The notes under the pieces were generated by a model. It made no database searches. It was not told the origin of the DNA and saw nothing but the letters and a program-made list of their open reading frames with translations. Position numbers and translations under genes: made by a program. A stretch of DNA of 8,512 nucleotides from an uncultured Campylobacter sp. (lineage in GTDB: Bacteria; Campylobacterota; Campylobacteria; Campylobacterales; Campylobacteraceae), in the NCBI GenBank assembly GCA_937896205.1, contig CALBNA010000331.1:1-8512 (forward strand), given 5' to 3'. How positions within the stretch are numbered: the stretch's first letter is position 1; each line of letters begins with the position of its first letter. Shown one piece after another: positions 1 to 5,379 of the stretch.

Positions 1-344
1 CTGATAAACTCTATCTCGCCGCGTTCGTTTACGATAAAAAAGGCCATATATTCGTTATTGTTTTTTACGGCAAAGTCAAAGATCGCCTTTGAGTCAAAAT
101 CGGGTGCTTCAATATATCTTTCGATAAGTTTAAGTTCGTTATCTATATTTATGGCGCGTTCTTTGATGAAAGTTTTAAAGTTAGAATTTGCAGCGTAAAT
201 ATCCTCTTTTACGCCTTCAAATTTTAAATTTAACCCAAAGCTAGCAGCGCATATCAGAAATACGGCGGTAGCCAAAAACACCGCATATATTCTGCCCAAA
301 ACGGCGCGTGCGAGAGGAAATTTGGAGGCGGATGAACTAGCCAA
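1..344 (-). CDS. Membrane-anchored sensor-like protein, N-terminal part (truncated by window edge)
   Basis: An open frame on the minus strand runs off the left edge of the window and gives about 114 residues. I place the start at a TTG (344-342) because the reverse strand carries AAGG 8 bases upstream, and an in-frame TAA closes the frame just before that. Residues about 15-38 form one hydrophobic segment (VLGRIYAVFLATAVFLICAA...). This is followed by a polar, helical region (about 42-85) and then NEYMAFFIVNERGEIEF, which resembles the start of a PAS/Cache-type extracytoplasmic sensing fold. This architecture is typical of membrane-bound histidine kinases, GGDEF/EAL proteins and chemoreceptors, but the output domain lies outside the window, so the class cannot be decided. 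It lies downstream of selC on the same strand. A possible -10 box lies in the gap. Confidence 0.6.
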   Translation of the reverse strand, partial: MASSSASKFPLARAVLGRIYAVFLATAVFLICAASFGLNLKFEGVKEDIYAANSNFKTFIKERAINIDNELKLIERYIEAPDFDSKAIFDFAVKNNNEYMAFFIVNERGEIEFI

Positions 345-380
345 AAGAAAAACCTTAAATTAATTTAATATAAACGGCTT

Positions 381-386
381 ATTGTA
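381..386 (-). promoter_or_regulatory. Possible -10 box for the sensor-like gene
   Basis: On the minus strand this reads TACAAT, preceded by GC. It lies 37 bases upstream of the TTG start, between the selC 3' end and the gene. Campylobacter housekeeping promoters are defined mainly by the -10 box, so this is a reasonable but unproven start signal. Read-through from selC is the alternative. Confidence 0.3.
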
Positions 387-426
387 GCTGAATTTTGCTT
401 GTTTTAAGATAATAAATTTAGAAGTT

Positions 427-525
427 TGGCGAGAGGATGAGAGAATCGAACTCCCCGCGAAGCGGTCAACCGCCCCGCCATCGGATTTGAAGTCCGCGAG
501 CGCCACCAGATCGCTTTATCCTCCG
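427..525 (-). tRNA. selC: tRNA-Sec (anticodon TCA)
   Basis: This is the selenocysteine tRNA, which decodes in-frame UGA with SelB and is charged by SerRS and SelA. On the minus strand the anticodon arm reads CGGA-CTTCAAA-TCCG, giving anticodon TCA (complement of 488-490). The other hallmarks are present: a length of about 99 nt, a long variable arm with a GCGGT/ACCGC hairpin (462-473), a T arm GGGAG-TTCGATT-CTCTC, and an encoded 3' GCCA (430-427). The acceptor 3' strand ATCCTCTC pairs with CGGAGGAT at seven of eight positions including one G-U. The outermost pair is C-C if the 5' end is at 525, so the true 5' end could be 524. A perfect TATAAT lies just upstream. Its presence implies that the genome encodes at least one selenoprotein; formate dehydrogenase is the usual one in Campylobacterota. 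Confidence 0.95.
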
Positions 526-546
526 CGTCTTTAGATGATGAGCGCG

Positions 547-552
547 ATTATA
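547..552 (-). promoter_or_regulatory. -10 box of the selC promoter
   Basis: On the minus strand this reads GC-TATAAT, a perfect sigma-70-type -10 hexamer. A start about 7 bases downstream would leave a leader of roughly 15 nt before the tRNA 5' end at 525. The region further upstream is AT-rich, as usual in Campylobacter promoters that lack a strong -35 box. Confidence 0.65.
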
Positions 553-562
553 GCTAAATTTA

Positions 563-568
563 TATAAA
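563..568 (+). promoter_or_regulatory. Possible -10 box for the BON-domain lipoprotein gene
   Basis: TATAAA in an AT-rich stretch. A start around 575 would give a leader of about 40 nt. A second TATAGT at 584-589 is closer but would put the transcript start on top of the ribosome binding site, so it is less likely. The region is shared with the divergent selC promoter. Confidence 0.3.
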
Positions 569-605
569 TTTTAGTTTGATTTCTATAGTATTTGGAGAAA
601 ATTTT

Positions 606-620
606 ATGGGTCGGCGATGA
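606..620 (+). CDS. Possible four-codon leader ORF (MGRR) overlapping the next start
   Basis: ATG GGT CGG CGA TGA. The GGAGA at 594-598 is ideally spaced for the ATG at 606, but its GGAG ends 19 bases before the ATG at 617. The leader stop TGA (618-620) overlaps the start of the lipoprotein gene as ATGA, the classic arrangement for translational coupling. It is too short to have a product function of its own. It may be chance, with the lipoprotein simply translated from a weak site. Confidence 0.3.
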   Translation: MGRR

Positions 621-1225
621 AAAAGCTATTTGCGCGATTTTTTTTAAAAAACATCCTCATTTTTTCGCCGATTTTTTTCCTCGGCGGTTGTCTTGAGCTC
701 TTTACGACCGTGACGCCGCTAACGGGCATCAATGTCTACGACGCCTATCAGATCAGCAAAGACGAGCGTGGTATATATTCGATAACGAAAGATAAATTTA
801 TAAAAACAAAAATACAGACTAAAATTTTTGCCTCAAGCGGGCTTAGCAACCTAAACGTGGATGTCGAGAGCTTTTACGGTGACGTGTATCTCATCGGCGT
901 GGTGCCTGACGCCGAGCATAAAACCAAGCTCGTAGAGCTAGCTAAAAACACCGACGGCGTGAGTAAAATTTATACGTATATTAGATTCCCTAGCGACGGC
1001 GGCGAATGCGAAAGCAATCTCGCCATAATGCTAAATTTAAAAAATAATTTTTTTAAAGATAGCATAATCAGCGGCACAAGCGTAAGAGTAAGCGTAGTGC
1101 AATGCAACGTCGTATTTACTGGTATTATCACCGATATCGAGCAGGAAAAGCATGCGATCTGGTATGCTAAACACATCGACGGAGTGCGAGACGTTTACTC
1201 TTTTCTTAAAGTTATGAAAGAGTAG
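617..1225 (+). CDS. Lipoprotein with two BON domains (DolP/OsmY-like)
   Basis: A 202-residue envelope protein. Residues 1-25 form a lipoprotein signal peptide: Lys/Arg-rich start, hydrophobic core and lipobox LGGC, with Cys25 as the lipidated residue. Position +2 is Leu rather than Asp, which in other proteobacteria favours outer-membrane sorting. Two BON domains follow, about 58-125 and 131-200. Each ends in the typical pattern of an NTDGVSKIYTYI or HIDGVRDVYSFL strand-helix-strand. BON lipoproteins such as DolP (YraP) bind anionic phospholipid and support outer-membrane integrity, which is the basis for the role suggested here. Cys131 and Cys163 could form a disulfide in or near the second BON domain. 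It is transcribed alone, divergent from selC and convergent with the RND gene. The start is unusual because the good Shine-Dalgarno site serves an upstream mini-ORF better. Confidence 0.85.
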   Translation: MKKLFARFFLKNILIFSPIFFLGGCLELFTTVTPLTGINVYDAYQISKDERGIYSITKDKFIKTKIQTKIFASSGLSNLNVDVESFYGDVYLIGVVPDAEHKTKLVELAKNTDGVSKIYTYIRFPSDGGECESNLAIMLNLKNNFFKDSIISGTSVRVSVVQCNVVFTGIITDIEQEKHAIWYAKHIDGVRDVYSFLKVMKE

Positions 1226-1232
1226 TTTTTCC

Positions 1233-1255
1233 TTCAAATTTGAGTCAAATTTGAA
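1233..1255. repeat. Perfect 11-bp inverted repeat after the BON lipoprotein gene
   Basis: TTCAAATTTGA, one base, then TCAAATTTGAA. It begins 8 bases after the stop codon of the upstream gene and could form an AT-rich hairpin. It has no following T-run on the plus strand, so a role as terminator or RNA 3'-end stabiliser is possible but not clear. The half-site TCAAATTTGA is itself a palindrome. Confidence 0.6.
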
Positions 1256-1356
1256 TCATCCAGGCCTATACGGTACGTTTTAAATTTATGCAGTAAAATT
1301 TACAAATTTAGCAAAACGCTAGACAAATATTCCAGACAGAATAGGCGTAGTTTAAC

Positions 1357-1423
1357 TTTAAAATTTTAACCCGTGAGGGCGCGTATATGAAATACGTAAC
1401 CGAAACGGGTTTAAAATTTTAAA
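1357..1423. terminator. Long bidirectional hairpin between convergent genes
   Basis: Left arm TTTAAAATTTTAACCCGT (1357-1374) pairs with right arm 1405-1423, which carries one extra T. The GC part is CCCGT/ACGGG and the flanks are A/T tracts, so the element can act as an intrinsic terminator in either direction. The 30-base loop contains a second hairpin, CGTAT-ATGAA-ATACG (1382-1396). It ends 12 bases beyond the RND stop codon and probably terminates the mlaA-mlaC-RND operon, with a backup role for the plus-strand lipoprotein gene. Confidence 0.6.
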
Positions 1424-1435
1424 GCTTGAAATCCG

Positions 1436-3898
1436 TCATTTATGGGGAATCCTAGCCCGGTAAAAGGTTTTGATTAGTGTTGGCAGCAACACCAACGCCC
1501 CTAGCAACATCATTATCATAACAAGATCGGTCAAAAGTCCAAAATATATCGTAGGGATAAAGTTGCTCGTTACCATGATGCTAAAGCCAAGGATGATCGC
1601 AAACGAGGTGTAGTACATCGCGTAGCCGATACTGGCGTGCGAGGCCTTGATCGACTCGGCGACGTTTTTGCTGCGAAGCTCGATTTTTAGGCGGTGGATG
1701 TAGTGGATGATGTCGTCCACGCCGATGCCTATGCTGATAGCTGCTATCGTAATACTCATGATATCAAGCGGAATGCCCAGCACGCCCATGACGCCAAACA
1801 CCGCGCAAAGCGGGATTAAATTTGACGTGATGGCGATGGCCGCGAGCTTAATACTTTTAAAAATAATGCAAAAAACGATAAAAAGCGACAAGATAACAAA
1901 ACCGAAAGAATCCACCTGCGAGGCTATGAGGCTTTGAAGGAGGTTATTATAAAGCACCATCGCGCCGCTAACTTGCACGCTCGCGTTGTCGTTTACGATC
2001 AAATTTGCGATATCGGTTTTAAGCTCGTGCAAAAACTCGTCCCTGCGTAGCGCATCGTCGCTATCAAGAGTTCGCGCAGTAAAGCGCAGCTCGTTGTCCT
2101 TTATGCTCACATAGGGGCTTAGGATTATGTCTTTGTATTTTTGCGGGATCTGTTCGTATAGGATCGAGAGCATGAGGCCGTCAGCGGGCTTTTGCGTGAT
2201 GCGCTCAACGATCTTTACGACGGTATTTAGGCTGCTCGCGTGCCCGATAAAACGCTTGTTTTCCAGATAGTTATGCACCTTTTTCGCGACATCGATTTTA
2301 TGCTGATTGAACCAGTATTTATCCTCGTTCGCGCTAGCGGCAAATTCGTCGTCAAATTCGTCTTTAGGCTCGTTTTTGGCCGCCTTTTCGTCAAATTTGG
2401 GCTTATTAAATTTGATCAATATATCAACCGGCACGGTGCCGCCTAGCTTCGTATCGATCACCTGCATGCCTTTGTGGATTTCGGTCGTATCTTTAAAATA
2501 GCTTATGAAGCTGTTTTCGACTTTTAGCTTTGAGATACCGTAAAGCCCGAAAATAAGCACCGCAAGGCTAATAGCATAAACAGCGCGGCTGTGATTTAGC
2601 GCAAATGTGGCGCAGTGCTTGGTAAAGCTAAATTTATCCTCAAACGTCCTAACGGGAGCAAGCTTTGGCATCAGCGCCGTCGCAGAGCCAAATAGCAAAA
2701 ACGCGAGCGCGAGCGAGATAGAGATCGACGCGCTCATCATGATGCCTAGCATTATGATAGGCTTGATATCGGAAAGCGCAAGCGACAAAAAGCCGATAAC
2801 GGTCGTAAATATCGCAAAAAACGACGGACTGGCCTTATCGCGCAGCGTGAGATAGACTAGTTGACGGTTGCTAAGATGCGGCTTTGTGATGCAAAACTCG
2901 CGGTAGCTCACGATCAGGTGGATGACGACGGAGATAGTGATGATGAGCTGAAGAGCGATGTAGTTTGAGCTAATCACCGTGATCTCCCAGCCGAAAAACC
3001 CAAACAACCCGCTCGCCCAAATAACGCTAATCACGCAGATAAAAATCGGCATAACGATGTGGCGAATCTGCCTAAAAAAGAGCCAAAGACAAAAGACCAA
3101 AAGCAGCGTGACGCTGATGCCGTAGGTCGCAAGATCCGAGCGCACGAAGCTCACCATATCATCGGCGATCATATTTGCTCCGCCTAGAAACAAACTCTCC
3201 CCGCCGCCGAATTTCGCTATCGTCTCGCGTATCTGCTCGATCGCTGCGTGTTCTTTTATACGCGCTTCGTCGCGGTGAGCCTTAAACTGTGCATTTACGG
3301 TGCTTAGACGCTGTTTTTGCTCGCTTGTGATGTTGCCCTCTAGCTTGGCGTTTAGCAGAGCGTTTCGCTCGTTTAGTATGCTTTGATATTTCTCATCGGT
3401 CTTTAAATTTAGCACGATCGCCGTAGTTTTTAGATCGCGGCTAACGAGGTTGTTCGTATATAGCGGACTATCCGCAAACTCGCGGCGCACCAAGGTTTTG
3501 TTTATATCGGTATCGGCAAGGCTAGGTACATGCTTAACCAGCTCGCCTAGATCGTTAGTTCCGCTTTGAAGCAGCGGGATGTTTAATATAGAAATGACGC
3601 TTGAAACAAGCTCGTTTTTTTCGAGCTCACGGCTTAAATTTTCTATCTTTTCAAGCGTAGAGGGTGCGAGCAGATCGTCTTTTGGCGTATAGGCGATAAC
3701 TAGGTAGTTTGGGCTAACGTAGCGTTTAGAAACGTCTCTAAAGACGGCTAGATCTTTATCGTTTTCAAGTAGCAGCGTCTCGGTAGACGCGTCCACCTCG
3801 AGCTTGCCGCTAAAATATCCAAAAACCAGCGTCGCGGTTAGCACGCCCGCGATGACGCTTTTTGGAAAGTCTACGATAAATTTAAAAATCCGCTTCAT
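1436..3898 (-). CDS. RND superfamily transporter (HAE-3/MMPL-like), third gene of the mlaA-mlaC operon
   Basis: An 820-residue inner-membrane protein with the duplicated RND plan. TM1 is at about 10-30, with a large periplasmic loop at about 31-255. A five-helix bundle follows (about 258-415), then a short hydrophobic helix near 440-460, a second periplasmic loop (about 465-650) and the final bundle (about 655-812). The first loop contains a long helical, charged stretch (about 165-230) that may be coiled coil. In the second half, TM10 carries GVDDIIHYIHR with Asp728 and Asp729, the typical proton-relay site. The equivalent place in the first half reads TISVVIHL (Ser323, Val324) and has no acidic residue. 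A motif EFDDEF (514-519) sits in the second loop. The start is 7 bases after the mlaC stop, with AAGG overlapping that stop. Relatives include HpnN-type lipid exporters. Gene order suggests it works with MlaA and MlaC in lipid trafficking; the substrate is not shown by the sequence. Confidence 0.88.
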   Translation of the reverse strand: MKRIFKFIVDFPKSVIAGVLTATLVFGYFSGKLEVDASTETLLLENDKDLAVFRDVSKRYVSPNYLVIAYTPKDDLLAPSTLEKIENLSRELEKNELVSSVISILNIPLLQSGTNDLGELVKHVPSLADTDINKTLVRREFADSPLYTNNLVSRDLKTTAIVLNLKTDEKYQSILNERNALLNAKLEGNITSEQKQRLSTVNAQFKAHRDEARIKEHAAIEQIRETIAKFGGGESLFLGGANMIADDMVSFVRSDLATYGISVTLLLVFCLWLFFRQIRHIVMPIFICVISVIWASGLFGFFGWEITVISSNYIALQLIITISVVIHLIVSYREFCITKPHLSNRQLVYLTLRDKASPSFFAIFTTVIGFLSLALSDIKPIIMLGIMMSASISISLALAFLLFGSATALMPKLAPVRTFEDKFSFTKHCATFALNHSRAVYAISLAVLIFGLYGISKLKVENSFISYFKDTTEIHKGMQVIDTKLGGTVPVDILIKFNKPKFDEKAAKNEPKDEFDDEFAASANEDKYWFNQHKIDVAKKVHNYLENKRFIGHASSLNTVVKIVERITQKPADGLMLSILYEQIPQKYKDIILSPYVSIKDNELRFTARTLDSDDALRRDEFLHELKTDIANLIVNDNASVQVSGAMVLYNNLLQSLIASQVDSFGFVILSLFIVFCIIFKSIKLAAIAITSNLIPLCAVFGVMGVLGIPLDIMSITIAAISIGIGVDDIIHYIHRLKIELRSKNVAESIKASHASIGYAMYYTSFAIILGFSIMVTSNFIPTIYFGLLTDLVMIMMLLGALVLLPTLIKTFYRARIPHK

Positions 3899-3905
3899 CA
3901 GCGCC

Positions 3906-4493
3906 TTATTGCGGAGCTTGGACGGAGTTTAGCTTGCTAAGCAAATTTTCAAAACTCTCGTTTTCCATCAGGCTGTCAAACTGGCTGCGGTAGGTCTGGA
4001 TGATGCTAACGCCTAAAATTTCGACATCGTAGATGAGCCAGCCGCGCTCTTTGGCGTTGTAAAATTTATACGTAAAGCCGTAGTTTTTACCGTCCTCGCC
4101 GACTAGATCCGCATTTAGAAAGTAGCGATTTTCGTTTGGTTTGGTCGCGTCTTTAAAATTTATAGTTTGGTTTTTATAGCTTAAAAGCTTATCGACGTAG
4201 CTTGATTTTAACCTCTCTTCAAAAGCTTTGTTAAATTTGACCTTTTGCTCGGCGCTTAGGTTGTTATAGCGCTTGCTTAGGGCGATCTTTGACATCTGCT
4301 CGTAGTCGAAATACGGATCGAAAACGGCAAAAATTTTGCTTATTTTCTCGTCTTTGCTCAAATTTGCATTTTTTAGCACCTCGATGGCGTCTTGCGTCGT
4401 TTTTTCCATAGTAGGTTTTATCTGCTCCTCGCTGATCGCAAAGAGGCTAGCCGCGCTAAAAAGCGCAAGCAGGATTATTTTTAAAAATTTCAT
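3906..4493 (-). CDS. mlaC: MlaC/Ttg2D-family periplasmic phospholipid-binding protein
   Basis: A 195-residue secreted protein. Residues 1-19 are a Sec signal peptide with a likely SPase I cut after LFA (Ala19). The rest fits the MlaC (toluene tolerance Ttg2D) family over its full length. The helical N-terminal part includes KIFAVFDPYFDYEQMSKIAL and LSAEQKVKFNKAFEERL. The C-terminal sheet has the hallmark GWLIYDVEILGVSIIQTYRSQF. MlaC normally shuttles phospholipid between outer-membrane MlaA and the inner-membrane MlaFEDB complex. Here it lies one base after mlaA, with AAGGA inside the end of mlaA as its ribosome site, and just before an RND transporter, so the RND protein is the likely inner-membrane partner. 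No Mla ABC components (MlaD/E/F/B) are in this window. Confidence 0.92.
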   Translation of the reverse strand: MKFLKIILLALFSAASLFAISEEQIKPTMEKTTQDAIEVLKNANLSKDEKISKIFAVFDPYFDYEQMSKIALSKRYNNLSAEQKVKFNKAFEERLKSSYVDKLLSYKNQTINFKDATKPNENRYFLNADLVGEDGKNYGFTYKFYNAKERGWLIYDVEILGVSIIQTYRSQFDSLMENESFENLLSKLNSVQAPQ

Positions 4494-4494
4494 T

Positions 4495-5196
4495 TTATTC
4501 CTTTATTAAGTGGTTGCGGCGCTGTTCGTAGGCGTCGCGTAGAAACGGATACAGGTCGATCGCGTCTTTTTTAAGATTGTCGTAAGCATCTGGATGTAAA
4601 GACAAAAGGTTGCCCTGGCGGAAAGTTTTTATCGCAAAGGAGTCTAGCGCCGGCTTTACGTAGCTGATGGGATCGAGATAATAATCGCCGACTAGGCCCG
4701 CGATATCGCGTAAATTTGACGGGCCGATAAACGGTAAAACCACGTGAAATCCGCTACCCACGCCCCAGTATCCAAGCGTCTGGCCAAAATCCTCGTCATG
4801 GCGCTGCAGATTGTAGTATTTCGCGCCGTCGGTTAGTCCACCAAAGCCAATGATCGTGTTTGCTAAAAATCTCAGCGTCTCTTCGCCGGCCTCGCTAAAT
4901 TTAAACTGCAAGAGGTTGTTTACGAAGCGAACTGGATATAAAAGGTTGTCAAAAAAGTTCCCCACCGCAGTTCTAGCAGCCTCTGGCACTACGTAGTTGT
5001 AGCCTTTTATCGCGGGGTGGATGGCGTTTACGTACACAAAATCGTTAAATCCCGTCATCATTCTATTATAACCGCTAAGCGGATCGAAAATCTCGCTAGG
5101 CTGGGTAAATTCGTCGTCAAATTCGCTCTTTTCTTGCGTTTGTTCGGCAAAAACGCAACTAAAAAAAAGCAAAAGAGAGAGTAAAAATTTTCTCAT
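4495..5196 (-). CDS. mlaA: MlaA/VacJ-family outer-membrane phospholipid protein
   Basis: I place the start at 5196 (233 residues). GGAGA stands 5 bases upstream of that ATG, and a signal peptide begins there (MRKFLLSLLLFFSCVFA). The frame is open to an ATG at 5316, but the extra 40 residues would bury the signal peptide. MlaA hallmarks follow in order: FDPLSGYNRMMTGFNDFVY, then ARTAVGNFFDNLLYPVRFVNNLLQ, ETLRFLANTIIGFGGLTD, and EDFGQTLGYWGVGSGFHVVLP. MlaA proteins form a ring in the outer membrane that removes misplaced phospholipid from the outer leaflet and passes it to MlaC. The possible lipobox FFSC (Cys14) is poor because position -3 is Phe; cleavage after FA (Ala17) by signal peptidase I is the alternative. 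An acidic motif EFDDEF (25-30) sits just after the signal peptide. First gene of the mlaA-mlaC-RND operon. Confidence 0.92.
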   Translation of the reverse strand: MRKFLLSLLLFFSCVFAEQTQEKSEFDDEFTQPSEIFDPLSGYNRMMTGFNDFVYVNAIHPAIKGYNYVVPEAARTAVGNFFDNLLYPVRFVNNLLQFKFSEAGEETLRFLANTIIGFGGLTDGAKYYNLQRHDEDFGQTLGYWGVGSGFHVVLPFIGPSNLRDIAGLVGDYYLDPISYVKPALDSFAIKTFRQGNLLSLHPDAYDNLKKDAIDLYPFLRDAYEQRRNHLIKE

Positions 5197-5233
5197 CAAA
5201 TCTCCGAATTTTAAGTCTGCAAAGGCAGTAACC

Positions 5234-5248
5234 TGAGATTTTATCTCA
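5234..5248. repeat. Short perfect inverted repeat in the mlaA leader
   Basis: TGAGAT-TTT-ATCTCA, six pairs around three bases, 38 bases upstream of the mlaA start. It lies downstream of a TATAAA on the minus strand (5268-5263) that could be the mlaA -10 box, so it would fall in the 5' untranslated RNA. It could be a regulator site or a small RNA hairpin. Chance is possible at this size. Confidence 0.35.
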
Positions 5249-5317
5249 ATGTAGCTTTTAAATTTATAAATTTCAAAATGCCAGGTATTACGAAGTTTAT
5301 TTAAGTTATTTTTCATA

Positions 5318-5331
5318 TATATTTAAATATA
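5318..5331. promoter_or_regulatory. Candidate operator (ModE?) in the mlaA-modE divergent region
   Basis: TATATTTAAATATA is a perfect 14-base palindrome about 22 bases upstream of a TATATT (5353-5358) that may be the modE -10 box. ModE of E. coli binds paired TATA-rich half-sites, and mod operons are commonly repressed this way, so autoregulation by the adjacent ModE is plausible. AT-rich palindromes are common in this genome type, so the assignment is tentative. Confidence 0.35.
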
Positions 5332-5352
5332 CTTCCTAGCAAATTATTTTTT

Positions 5353-5358
5353 TATATT
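5353..5358 (+). promoter_or_regulatory. Possible -10 box of the mod operon
   Basis: TATATT in the sequence between a T-run and the strong ribosome site GGGGGA (5369-5374) of modE. A start near 5365 would give a short leader. TAGAAT at 5361-5366 is an alternative but would leave almost no leader. Confidence 0.35.
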
Positions 5359-5379
5359 GATAGAATTTGGGGGATTTTC

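Noticed and set aside
427..525. selC as an integration site for a mobile element
   Set aside because: tRNA-Sec genes are common attachment sites, but no integrase, no second copy of the tRNA 3' end and no phage or island genes are seen in the window.
1707..1937. Plus-strand frame inside the RND gene
   Set aside because: Hydrophobic shadow of the TM10-TM8 region on the opposite strand. The other short plus-strand frames between 2240 and 2855 are rejected for the same reason.
5197..5316. N-terminal extension of MlaA to an ATG at 5316
   Set aside because: The frame is open, but the extension puts 40 charged residues in front of the signal peptide, has no good ribosome site, and overlaps the probable promoter region. 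The ATG at 5196 has GGAGA at the right distance.
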